Source: Bacteroidales bacterium UBA6229
GTDB lineage: Bacteria; Bacteroidota; Bacteroidia; Bacteroidales; F082
Direction of reading: 5' to 3'
Assembly (NCBI GenBank): GCA_002440975.1
Contig: DJWN01000065.1
Coordinates: 1-14,763, forward strand
Length of the DNA: 14,763 bases
Position numbers and translations under genes: made by a program. Shown piece after piece: positions 1 to 9,100 of this stretch (positions are counted from its first letter, which is position 1; each line of letters begins with the position of its first letter). Below the pieces are notes generated by a model. The model was not told the origin of the DNA and searched no databases. It saw nothing but the letters and a program-made list of their open reading frames with translations.

Positions 1-77
1 ATAAACTCATAAACCCATAAACCCATAAACCCATAAACTTATAAACTTATAAACTCATAAACTTATAAACATAAACC
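1..77. repeat. 8-bp tandem repeat ATAAACYY
   Basis: From the first base the sequence is a head-to-tail array of the 8-mer ATAAAC followed by CC, TC or TT. Eight full units fill 1-64, followed by a 6-bp unit (65-70) and a 7-bp remnant (71-77). The variants are clustered: three consecutive ATAAACCC units at 9-32, then mostly ATAAACTT/ATAAACTC. On the minus strand it reads as RRGTTTAT. The array overlaps the 3' end of the transporter gene, whose last nine or so codons and TAA stop (47-49) lie inside it. The left end is cut by the window, so the total copy number is unknown. There are no spacers, so it is not a CRISPR array. The array itself is directly visible; a role for it is not. Confidence 0.93.
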
Positions 78-1297
78 ACAGCAAAAGCTGCAAAAAAGAA
101 AATTCCCACCAAAGAAAGCACACGTAAAAACAAACCAGGCCGGTTTTCAATTGGCATATGGTCATCGGTAACTACGCGGTAATTAAGCCAGGCCAAGAAG
201 GGTGCGGTCAGGAACGCCATGGTAGTGGCAACGGTTACCATAAAGGCCATTGATTTTGCCGCATAGGCAATAGTGAGCGTAGCTCCTGTCACCATGACAA
301 GCAGAAATATCCTGTAGAGTTTTATCTCAGATTTCGAGGGTTTTCCGGTGAGTTCAACGAAAATTGCAGACAGCACACGTGGGTACGCGTCTAATACGGT
401 TATGGTGGTGCTGAGCATCGTAGTTACTGCCGCGATACTCACTACCCAATGTGCCCATCCTCCTAAGCTGGTGGTATAAATGCGAATAAGCTGTTCGGAG
501 AATATAGTACCATTTGGCGACAACTGTTCACCCGTTCCGTACATTACCAAAGCCCCCATACTCAGAAACCCCAAAGCCATGAGTGCTGTGCCGATGTATC
601 CTATTTTAAATTCAGTCAGGGTGTTCTTTAAAGAAGGTTTATAACCCAACTCCTTAATTTTTTCCAGATTCCAGGTACTCGACCATACCGAAACTTCCAA
701 CGGGGCTGGCATCCATCCTACGAAAGCAATCAGAAAAACTACATCGGCATGCTTGAACCAGTCAAAATTAGCTAAAGCCTCAGGTTTGATCTCTTTTTCT
801 ATGCCAAGAGCCGCCAATAAGGCCAGCACAGTTGATAAAGCCAAAAGCACAATGATAAACTTTATGATCTTGTCGAGTAAACTAAACCGACCTATCAGCA
901 GCACCAACATAGCTATTATTAGAATGGCAAAACTAAGCGCGGTAAGGCTTATGTTGATATTGAAAACATAGGCTATAAGCCCCACAGTTACGACAGTAAC
1001 AGTGGCTTGGGTGGCAAACATGGTGAGCAACGTAAGAGCCGAGAACAAGATCAAGGCCCAACGACCTATGCTGGCATATCCCTGAACCAGATTGCGTCCG
1101 GTAGAAAGAGCATATCTTGGCGCAAATTCAAAAAAAGGATATTTAAGCAGATTAGCCAGGATGAGTATCCAAACCAAATCGAAATTAAACATGGCTCCTG
1201 CTTTGGTAGATTGCACCAGATGTGATACCCCAATAGCAGCTCCTGCATACAACAACCCCGGGCCTAATATTTTTATCACCCCCAATATTTTTTTCAT
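47..1297 (-). CDS. Nramp-related membrane transporter lacking the canonical metal-binding motifs
   Basis: This is a 416-aa polytopic inner-membrane protein of the Nramp/SLC11 fold (LeuT-like), with about eleven hydrophobic segments by eye. The N-terminal GPGLLYAGAAIG and the following AGA-N-LL pattern match Nramp TM1-TM2. In canonical Nramps TM1 carries DPGN and TM6 carries MPH, which bind Mn/Fe. Here the DPGN position reads G23-V24-S25-H26, and TM6 reads M196-P197-A198 within GWMPAPLE, so the Asp, the Asn and the TM6 His are missing while the Met is kept. Transport of classical Nramp substrates is therefore uncertain, although such proteins are usually annotated as divalent metal transporters. 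An in-frame ATG at 1306 would add three residues. I chose 1297 because the candidate promoter just upstream leaves almost no leader for 1306. The 3' end lies in an 8-bp tandem repeat that encodes the last residues and the stop. It is divergent from the serine hydrolase gene. Confidence 0.85.
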   Translation of the reverse strand: MKKILGVIKILGPGLLYAGAAIGVSHLVQSTKAGAMFNFDLVWILILANLLKYPFFEFAPRYALSTGRNLVQGYASIGRWALILFSALTLLTMFATQATVTVVTVGLIAYVFNINISLTALSFAILIIAMLVLLIGRFSLLDKIIKFIIVLLALSTVLALLAALGIEKEIKPEALANFDWFKHADVVFLIAFVGWMPAPLEVSVWSSTWNLEKIKELGYKPSLKNTLTEFKIGYIGTALMALGFLSMGALVMYGTGEQLSPNGTIFSEQLIRIYTTSLGGWAHWVVSIAAVTTMLSTTITVLDAYPRVLSAIFVELTGKPSKSEIKLYRIFLLVMVTGATLTIAYAAKSMAFMVTVATTMAFLTAPFLAWLNYRVVTDDHMPIENRPGLFLRVLSLVGIFFFAAFAVVYVYKFMSL

Positions 1298-1316
1298 GAC
1301 CTGCATTTTGAACGGG

Positions 1317-1349
1317 CAAAGTTACAAATGTTATGAAACCACTTGCCAA
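1317..1349 (-). promoter_or_regulatory. Candidate Bacteroidota promoter for the Nramp-like gene
   Basis: On the minus strand TAACTTTG (plus positions 1317-1324) is an exact match to the phylum's -7 element TAnnTTTG. A TTG (1347-1349) lies 22 bp upstream, near the spacing expected for the -33 element. Transcription would start only a few bases before 1306, which favours translation from the ATG at 1297. The match is seen in the sequence; promoter activity is inferred. Confidence 0.5.
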
Positions 1350-1376
1350 TACTGCCCTATGATAAAATAAATGGCC

Positions 1377-1384
1377 TAAATTTG
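1377..1384 (+). promoter_or_regulatory. Candidate -7 promoter element for the serine hydrolase gene
   Basis: TAAATTTG is an exact match to the Bacteroidota -7 consensus TAnnTTTG and sits 21 bp before the ATG at 1406. No TTG appears at a sensible -33 distance; the nearest, at 1343-1345, is about 31 bp away. This is a -7-only candidate. Its position supports the start at 1406 over the longer reading frame that opens at 1343, because that frame's first codons would lie upstream of the transcription start. Confidence 0.45.
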
Positions 1385-1405
1385 TGGGTTATTACATCAC
1401 TGCAT

Positions 1406-2560
1406 ATGAGACATTTAAAAAGCACTAAAAAGCCCCGATTCGTTTTAGCCGTTTTATTCCTGGTTGGACTGGGGATTTACCTGGCAATCCCGACTTATGT
1501 TATAAACGCCATACAACATGGAAATCCCGGGCTAAACGACTACCAGATTTTTGAAAACCGCCAGGTTCGGGCCGGAAAACCTGATCCTTGGAAACTGTCG
1601 CAAGACCTAAACAAAGTTAAGCTGCCTGACTCCTTGCAAGAGCAATTAGAGCATTACGATCCGGTAGCCTTTTTGGTTATTAGAAACGACGAAATCATCT
1701 ACGAGAAATATTGGGAAGGGTATTCAGAAAATTCCCTGTCAAATTCGTTTAGTGTAGCCAAAAGCATTGTTGGATTGCTGGTGGGCATAGCCATAGACGA
1801 AGGCCTTATCGACAGCCTTGATCAGTCGGTGGGTGACTTTTTACCGGAATTTACAACAGAAGAAAAGAATAAAATAACTCTGCGTGATTTACTCACCATG
1901 AGTTCTGGAACAAACTGGGATGAAGCCTACTCCAACCTGAACAGCATTACTACCCAGGCCTATTACGGCGACAACCTGAGAGCGTTGGTAACCAATTTGC
2001 AGTTGGTTGAAACTCCGGGGGTACGATTCAACTACCAGAGTGGAAACACCGAATTACTGGCCATGGTGTTGAACAGGGCAACAGGAAAAACACTCAGCGA
2101 ATATGCTTCGGAAAAACTGTGGAGAAAGATCGGTGCTACCCACGATGCCTGGTGGTCACTCGATAAGAAAGATGGAATAGAAAAAGCTTTTTGCTGTTTT
2201 AATAGCAACGCACGCGATTTTGCACGGATCGGACAGCTTATTCTAAACAAAGGGAAATGGAACCAGGATCAGGTTGTTTCAGAAGCTTATATCGAAGAAA
2301 CCATTCAACCGGCCAACTATCTTATCGACGAAAAAGGCCAACCGGTAGATTTTTACGGATTGCACTGGTGGGTAATTCATGACAAAAACCGACAAATACC
2401 TTATACGCGAGGGATATTAGGTCAATACATTTTTGCCATTCCAGATCAGCAGGCGGTGGTGGTGAGGTTAGGCCACGAAAGATCATCTGTTTATCGGGGC
2501 GAACACACCGAAGACATTTACCTCTATTTAAACATAGCCGACCATATTCTCAGTCAATAA
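1406..2560 (+). CDS. Membrane-anchored beta-lactamase-fold serine hydrolase (class C/NylB-like)
   Basis: This 384-aa protein belongs to the serine beta-lactamase/penicillin-recognising fold. Residues about 12-31 form one hydrophobic segment and there is no clear cleavage site, so it is probably anchored in the inner membrane with the enzyme domain outside. The catalytic motif SxxK is S116-V-A-K119, followed by a long hydrophobic helix. The second motif is Y210 in NYQSGN, and the third region is represented by YGLHWWV (317-323) and GILGQ (336-340) instead of a plain KTG. The wording around these motifs resembles 6-aminohexanoate-dimer hydrolase (NylB) and related esterases/amidases more than true AmpC enzymes, so antibiotic hydrolysis should not be assumed. 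Substrate unknown. The frame is open back to an ATG at 1343, but the candidate promoter at 1377-1384 and the membrane segment favour 1406. It is divergent from the transporter and convergent with the last kinase gene. Confidence 0.85.
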   Translation: MRHLKSTKKPRFVLAVLFLVGLGIYLAIPTYVINAIQHGNPGLNDYQIFENRQVRAGKPDPWKLSQDLNKVKLPDSLQEQLEHYDPVAFLVIRNDEIIYEKYWEGYSENSLSNSFSVAKSIVGLLVGIAIDEGLIDSLDQSVGDFLPEFTTEEKNKITLRDLLTMSSGTNWDEAYSNLNSITTQAYYGDNLRALVTNLQLVETPGVRFNYQSGNTELLAMVLNRATGKTLSEYASEKLWRKIGATHDAWWSLDKKDGIEKAFCCFNSNARDFARIGQLILNKGKWNQDQVVSEAYIEETIQPANYLIDEKGQPVDFYGLHWWVIHDKNRQIPYTRGILGQYIFAIPDQQAVVVRLGHERSSVYRGEHTEDIYLYLNIADHILSQ

Positions 2561-2566
2561 AATAGC

Positions 2567-2582
2567 CGGATCTCCTTATCCG
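2567..2582. terminator. Possible small bidirectional hairpin between convergent genes
   Basis: CGGAT (2567-2571) pairs with ATCCG (2578-2582) around a 6-base loop in the 15-bp gap between two converging genes; its right arm covers the stop codon of the kinase gene. On the minus strand it is followed by a short T-rich stretch (GCTATTTT). The stem has only 5 bp and there is no real U-tract, so this is a weak candidate suggested mainly by its position. Confidence 0.25.
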
Positions 2583-5500
2583 AAATAAACTTTAAGCAAA
2601 GAAGTGAGCTTATCGAGCTTTATGGGCTTTGAGAGATAATCGTTACAGCCGGCTTCAATGGCCTTTTGACGATCGCCTGCCAGACCATAAGCTGTTTGAG
2701 CAATGATAATTACTTCCCTGTTAAACTCCCTGATCTGCTTTGTGGCATCGTATCCATTCATGTCGGGCATACGGATATCCATTAATATCAGATCGATATC
2801 AGGGTGATTTCTGCATGCTTCTACAGCTTCAAATCCGGTTTTTGCCGTCAGTAACTCACTAACTATATACTTAATACCGTAGCTGACGAGCATTTGCGAT
2901 GCCTCATCATCTTCGGCCAACAACACTTTTAATTTTTTCTTGGTTACCACCTTTTTCTTCTGGCTTTTAACCTCCGCCTTGCCTGACACCTTGTTAACCT
3001 GGCTGTAGGGTATGGTAAAGTAAAACACTGACCCCTCTCCTTCTTTGCTTTCAACCCTAATAGAACCACCAAGCATATCGAGGTAAGCTTTCGTGATGGC
3101 CAAACCCAATCCGGCTCCTTCAAAAGCATTGGTGTCAAGCACATCGGCTTGAATAAAACGCTCAAAAATTGCTTTTTGTCGACCTTTAGGTATCCCTATT
3201 CCCGTATCCTTCACAAAAAATTCAAGTTGTGGAGTCTCAGTATCCAGTAGCTTATATCCCAATTCAATCTGCCCGTGTCGCGTATACTTCAATCCGTTTT
3301 TTACCAAATTCGTCAGTATAGCATAAAGTTTTTCCTTATCGGTTAGGATAACCGCGTCTTCGTCTGCCAAACCTTTGCTACAAGTGAAATGTATTCCTTT
3401 GGCCGCAGCCTCAGGACTAAAAAAATGATGAAGATAATCGAGTTGATTATTGACATGCGACATCGACAGGTTAACTTCCATCAGACCAGATTCAATTTTG
3501 GAAATGTCGATGATATCGTTGATGATGTTGAGCATGCGTCGACCGCTCTTTTCAATAATTTTAATATAATCCTGCTGCTGCTTGCCGCTCAGTTCAGGTT
3601 CCTTCAGCAGCTCGGCAAAACCCAGAATACCGTTCATAGGTGTCCGGATTTCATGGCTCATATTTGCCAGAAAAGCTGATTTCAACCGATCCGATTCTTC
3701 GGCACGTTCTTTCGCAATTTTTAATGAGTTTTGAGTTTCCCATAGATCAGTCAGGTCGTGAAGATTCGCCCAAACCCCAATGGCTGTATTGTTAACAATC
3801 AGCGGAACAAGATAATATTTTACATAAATTGATTTACCAAACCTGCTTACATAGTGCTTTTCGCCCGAAACCACCACCTTTTCTAAGAAAGCCCTTTTTA
3901 AGTCATCTGCAAAACCGATAGATATAAGTGTTTCATTATTAAAAAGATTCAACTGTAGCGAAGTCTCAAGCGAGGGAGAACCAACCATTTTAAGAATGGC
4001 GGGGTTCGCCTCTAAAATTTTCCCGTTGGGATCACAATACAGTATACCAGTAAGTGTGTTTTCGAACATGCTCCGCACTTTGTGTTCCGATTCTTCGGCT
4101 TTTGCTTTTGCGATCCGTAGACTCTCTTCTGCACGCTTTTCTTCATCAATGTTAAACAACGCGCCAATAACCTGACTCACATTACCATCTGCATTTCTTT
4201 TAAAGACAGAAACGAATAACTTCATCCATTTCCAACGGTCTTTCACGCGAATTCGAAGTTCGTGTTCAAACCGTTCGATAGATGTAACGGCCATCATTTC
4301 CGACATTTTTTGCAATAAGGCTTTAGAGTCATCAGGATGACTCAATTCAGCAATGGTTTCTGCATTAAAATTATCAGGTTCCTCATCGAGTTCGGAAAAG
4401 AATTTTTTATGTACATCATTAGCCCAAATATTTTTTTGCATTCCCACATCGTAGATGTACAACAAGGCTGGTGTGGTATTGGCAATTGTTTTTGCAAAAA
4501 GTTCACTTTCTTGCAGAGCCTTTTCTTTTTCTTTTATTTCGGTGATGTCTTTCACCATGGAGAAAGCGCCGATGATATTCCGCTTTTCATCGTAAAGGGT
4601 AGTGGCACTCGACAAGGCAGATAACCTTTTCCCATCCTTTCGTAAAAATTCAATCTCGTAATTCCGGTGTTGGCTTGACTCGATTTGCGACATCTCATGG
4701 ATTAAGATTTTCCTGTTTTCCTCGTCAAAGAACTCCAAAGGTGACTTGCCAATAATTTCTTCACGACTGTATCCCAATAAGTTACAAAGTGAGTTGTTTA
4801 CATCACGTGTTATTCTTTTTTCATCAATCAACCAAAAACCCTCTGATGTAGTTTCGATTAAAGACCGGTATAAATTCTCACTTTCACGCAATGCCTTTTC
4901 ATATTCTCTTTGTTGGGTAACATCACGTAATATTCCTACGCTGTAAGCCCCGGATTTGGATATTTTTGTATTTATTTCCAAATATTTACCCCTGAACTGC
5001 ATTTTGTAAGTTGCACTTGGTTTGCCCGAAACAATATTCCCTACGATAGCTAAAAGCTGGGGCAGGTTTTTTTTATTAGCAAATTTTTTGGCTAACACAA
5101 AACCGGTTTTACCAACTACCTCTTCCTTTGGAATATCTGTAATATCTGTAAATGCTCTGTTAACATCCACCACACGGGCCTTTTTGTCAATCACAATAAT
5201 TGCATCACCGGCTCCCTCAAATACCTGTTTATATTTTTGCTCACTTTCTTCAACTAAACGTTCAGTATATTTACGATCGGAAATGTCCATAGAGATGGAT
5301 AAAACACATGGAACCCGTTCTGAACCATAAAAAATAGGCTGTAAAGTATTGAGCAAAACAATTTCTCCCATTTTAGTAGTGATCTTAGCCTCCTGTCGCA
5401 TCACTTTTCCGGTGCTAATTACTTGATTTACCATTTCGATAACAGTCTCGCTTTGATCCGGTGATATCACTTCCTCTAATTTTCTGCCTATAACCTCTTT

Positions 5501-6085
5501 TGGGTCATCGGTGCATGCGATTTTAAGTGCAGCATTCCTGTTACAGAAAAGTATAGTTCCATCACCTTTTAATACCGAAAGGGTTTCCTGCATTGAGTTG
5601 AGCACCTGACTGTAATTATACTGACTTTCTGATAGTTGATCTTCAATCTGTTTATGCATGGTAATATCACGGGCTATTCCGGTAAGGGAGCACAAATTCC
5701 CCGCTTCATCCCAGTGGTAAGTGATATTTTGCTCTGTCCAAATACAGGTGCCGTCTTTTTTTACCCACCTGATGATCAGGCTTTCCGTAGGTTGAATTGG
5801 ACTAAAAGTGGTCGACTCCAGTAAGTACTTATCATCGGGGTGCACGATTTTAAATCCAAGATCAGGATCGTTGTAGTGGTCCTCAGGGGTATAGCCTGTA
5901 ATGGCTGTTGCCGAGGCCGAAACATACACAAAACGCCGTTGCGGAACAAATTCATATTGAAAAACCAGACCGTTGATGTTATCAAGAAGTCTGGTAGCGA
6001 GCTGCTCCTTTTGCTCTAACTTTTTGTTTAGTGCTTTTAGCTGATCTATCTCCTTTTGAAGATCACTTTTTTCAGATTCTTTCAT
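2576..6085 (-). CDS. Soluble hybrid histidine kinase with six PAS domains and a C-terminal receiver
   Basis: This 1169-aa sensor kinase has no membrane segment and should be cytoplasmic. A short N-terminal coiled coil (1-33) leads into six PAS domains at about 33-145, 155-272, 284-393, 403-517, 528-649 and 668-785; the first and fifth resemble the PAS_3 type (HPDD motifs, a W-rich strand). Next come HisKA (799-866) with the phospho-acceptor H811 in SHEIRTP, HATPase_c (913-1027) with N-box N930, G1 box DTGIGIP (D960) and G2 box GAGLGLAI, and a receiver (1052-1166) with E/D-D at 1058-1060, D1103, T1131 and K1153. All catalytic residues are present. The N-box has Gly931 where Ala is usual. It is the last gene of the cluster, 60 bp after the second kinase, whose catalytic core it closely resembles. 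The PAS ligands cannot be told from sequence, and no output domain follows the receiver. Confidence 0.93.
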   Translation of the reverse strand: MKESEKSDLQKEIDQLKALNKKLEQKEQLATRLLDNINGLVFQYEFVPQRRFVYVSASATAITGYTPEDHYNDPDLGFKIVHPDDKYLLESTTFSPIQPTESLIIRWVKKDGTCIWTEQNITYHWDEAGNLCSLTGIARDITMHKQIEDQLSESQYNYSQVLNSMQETLSVLKGDGTILFCNRNAALKIACTDDPKEVIGRKLEEVISPDQSETVIEMVNQVISTGKVMRQEAKITTKMGEIVLLNTLQPIFYGSERVPCVLSISMDISDRKYTERLVEESEQKYKQVFEGAGDAIIVIDKKARVVDVNRAFTDITDIPKEEVVGKTGFVLAKKFANKKNLPQLLAIVGNIVSGKPSATYKMQFRGKYLEINTKISKSGAYSVGILRDVTQQREYEKALRESENLYRSLIETTSEGFWLIDEKRITRDVNNSLCNLLGYSREEIIGKSPLEFFDEENRKILIHEMSQIESSQHRNYEIEFLRKDGKRLSALSSATTLYDEKRNIIGAFSMVKDITEIKEKEKALQESELFAKTIANTTPALLYIYDVGMQKNIWANDVHKKFFSELDEEPDNFNAETIAELSHPDDSKALLQKMSEMMAVTSIERFEHELRIRVKDRWKWMKLFVSVFKRNADGNVSQVIGALFNIDEEKRAEESLRIAKAKAEESEHKVRSMFENTLTGILYCDPNGKILEANPAILKMVGSPSLETSLQLNLFNNETLISIGFADDLKRAFLEKVVVSGEKHYVSRFGKSIYVKYYLVPLIVNNTAIGVWANLHDLTDLWETQNSLKIAKERAEESDRLKSAFLANMSHEIRTPMNGILGFAELLKEPELSGKQQQDYIKIIEKSGRRMLNIINDIIDISKIESGLMEVNLSMSHVNNQLDYLHHFFSPEAAAKGIHFTCSKGLADEDAVILTDKEKLYAILTNLVKNGLKYTRHGQIELGYKLLDTETPQLEFFVKDTGIGIPKGRQKAIFERFIQADVLDTNAFEGAGLGLAITKAYLDMLGGSIRVESKEGEGSVFYFTIPYSQVNKVSGKAEVKSQKKKVVTKKKLKVLLAEDDEASQMLVSYGIKYIVSELLTAKTGFEAVEACRNHPDIDLILMDIRMPDMNGYDATKQIREFNREVIIIAQTAYGLAGDRQKAIEAGCNDYLSKPIKLDKLTSLLKVYFG

Positions 6086-6145
6086 TAATAATTCTGCTTT
6101 TTACAATGGCCTATATGCCTTTTTAAAATAATGAACGCTATTTTT

Positions 6146-9100
6146 TTAGTTATTCGACTCACGATCCCTAGCCTGGGGCATTACATTCTTCCTTATCAAC
6201 CGCATCAGTTCTTTCCCTTGTATTGGTTTGGATATATAATCGTTACAACCAGCTTCCAATGCTCTTTCCTTGTCAGTGGTAAACGCATGAGCCGTTTGTG
6301 CAATGATTGGAATTGTCCCATTTTTCTTTCGGATTTCCCTGGTAGCCTCAAGGCCACCCATTCCGGGCATTTTTATGTCCATCAAAATCAAGTCGATATT
6401 TGTTTCGGAATTGAACTGCTCCAACACCTCCTCACCATTTTTACAATGAATGAGTTCAGTCTCCCATTTAGCCAAAAGAACAGAGAGGTACTCAAAGCTT
6501 GCCTCATCATCTTCGGCAACAAGAATTGTTAATCGAGGTAAATCGAAATTGGCCTGAACAGAGGTGCTCGTAAGGTCAGATTCTGTTTTCAACTCGTTGG
6601 CAATATGCGCCTTTTCTAAAGGTAATTCAACATAAAAAACTGAACCAACATGCTCTTCCGACTCAAGCCAAATACGACCACCCAGCAGTTCTGCATAGTT
6701 TTTTGTAATGGACAAACCCAATCCTGAGCCTTGAAGAGCCATTTTATCATTAATATCAGCTTGTTCGAATCGGTTAAAAACAGCCTCCTGACGATCAGGA
6801 GGAATGCCAATGCCGGTATCTTGCACCGATAGCGTCATTCGTTTGTCAGCTATCGAAAGTACAACCTTGATCCATCCTTTAAAAGTATATTTAATGGCAT
6901 TTTTAATCAGGTTGGTAAGGATAGAATTCAGTTTGTTTTTATCACTGTAAACAATCATATCCAGACGCACATCTTCAGCATTAAAAGCAAGATCAATGCC
7001 CTTGGATTTAGCTTCTTCGGCATAAAACCGTGTGATATCATCAACAAACCTCACCAGCTTAATAGCAGATTTATGGATAGTTACAGCTCCGGCTTCAATC
7101 TGCGACATTTCAATGATATCGTTCACTGTTGTTAATAGACGATTACCGCTTTTATCGATCATCTGTATGAAATCAATTTTAGAGTCGTAACTCAAATCCG
7201 GATCACGCAGCAATTCAGTAAAGCCGAGAATACCATTCATGGGTGTCCTGATTTCGTGACTCATATTGGCCAGAAATGCCGATTTCAAGCGGTCACTAAG
7301 TTCGGCTTTTTCTTTTGCCGCCACTAACTCTTGTTCATAAAGCTTAATTTCGGTGATGTTGGCATTAAAACCATACCAGGTAATGCTGCCATCGGGTAAC
7401 ATTTCAGGCGACGATCGGGAGTAAATCCATTGCACAGGCTTTCCGGGTATCTGCACCCTGAATTCGCAGGTAAAGTAAGACAAATTTTTAGCCGAGTGCT
7501 CTATGTCTTCCATTACCCTGTCGCGGTCGTCGGGATATATTACGCGGGCTATAGGCTCAAAATTATCCACCACCTCTTCAGGCGAGCATCCAAAAATGTT
7601 TTTAATACCGGCAGAAGCAATAGGCACGAAATAACTGCCATCCGGTCGCCTGGTAAATTGGTAAATCAGATCCGGAAGATTAGAGGAAAGTTTGGCGAAT
7701 TGCAAATCCTTTTCCCGCATTTTGACCTCTGCTAACTTTCGATCTGTGATGTCGTTTATTAACACCAAACGGGCTTTCTTACCTTCGTACACTATAAGAT
7801 GTGAAATAATCTCAACAAAAATAACTTCACCATTTTTCTTTATGTGACGCCATTCTCCAGCACTATTTAACATTTCTGTTGTGTTTGCAATATCTTGCTC
7901 CAACAGATTCAAATCTTCATGTGGTCGGATTTCCCGAAGGGTCATATTTAAAAATTCCTCCTTTGAATATCCATACTTGTTTAGGGCTGCGGTATTTACC
8001 TCGATAAACGCCAAGGAGTCAATATCGTAAATCCACATAACCTGTGGGTTGTGTTCAAAAAGATAGCGGTACTTTTCTTCACTGTCACGCAAAGCCTTAT
8101 CGGCCAACTTTTGATCGGTTATATCTCTAAACTCAACCACCCGCACACTCATTCCACGATAAGGGATGTTTCTGCCTTCGAGCCTTAATGGGTATTCCTG
8201 CCCATTTTTACGCAGCCCCACCGACTCATAAGGCTTTTCGTAACCGGCTTGAATTTTTTCCATCACTGTGTTTCTGTGCTGAGGGGCGATGAGCAACATC
8301 CCATCCATCCCTATCAGTTCATCGACAGCGTAACCTGAAATTTTTGAAAGGCCTTGATTGCAGTCGAGTATCACCCCCTTATCGTGAATGGCGATACCTC
8401 CGAAAGAGGCATTATGTAATGCCTGAAACCTGATTTCATTTTCCTGAGAAATCTCCTTTGCGGTAATCAGGTCGTCTATAATTTTTTTCCGCTCCATAAA
8501 AAGAGCAATCTCTCTGGCCAGCATCTCGACAATGCCGATTCTGTTGTCAAAAGCATTGGCAGTGGTATAGCTTTGTACCACCATTACCCCCACGGCTTTT
8601 CCATCAATTATCAAAGGCACGCCAAGCCATGATTGAGGCACTGCGCCAATGAGCCGTCGTCCGGTAGCTTTTGCCTGTAGCTCCAATTCATCCTGCTGCA
8701 GGTAAATCGCTTTCATTTTTTCGACCACCAATCCCGAAAACGAATCGTGTATATTCCATTCAAAAAAATCGTCCTGTTCGTCTTCAAATATCACTTTTCG
8801 TAGGGTTTCCTTATCCGGATTATACAAGGCTACAAAAAAATTAGTTGCATCAATCAATCGGTTCAGCTCTTCGCGCACCATCAGCGAGAGCTCTTTGAGT
8901 GTGATTTTTCGTGTATTGGTTTTGGCAATTTTTAGGGCAATTTCCTGGGCAATCACACTAACTTTAAAGTCGGTGCGGTCGCTGAAAATGTGCACAGCAC
9001 CACTTAGTTTTCCTCGATCGTCGAAAACAGGATCAATAATAATGTCGTAGACTTTGCTGCCAATAACCAGCTCTGTGGTTTCACGCTTTTCAGAACGGGT

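Noticed and set aside
1..77. CRISPR array or telomere-like end
   Set aside because: Units are 8 bp with no spacers. GGGTTTAT resembles some telomere repeats only by chance, and the array is part of a bacterial coding sequence.
1343..1405. N-terminal extension of the serine hydrolase from an upstream ATG at 1343
   Set aside because: The extra 21 residues do not look like a signal or membrane segment, and the first codons lie upstream of the candidate -7 element at 1377-1384. The ATG at 1406 directly precedes a normal basic tail and membrane helix.
1406..2560. Antibiotic-resistance beta-lactamase
   Set aside because: The SxxK/Tyr motifs define the fold only; the surrounding sequence resembles NylB-like esterases/amidases more than AmpC.
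4337..4624. Plus-strand open frames inside the kinase genes (for example 4337-4624, 9525-9863, 13292-13555)
   Set aside because: They lie fully antisense to well-supported coding sequence and their translations have no recognisable domain or start signals.
6116..6147. Terminator between the second and third kinase genes
   Set aside because: The possible stem is made only of A-T pairs and is not followed by a U-tract on the minus strand.
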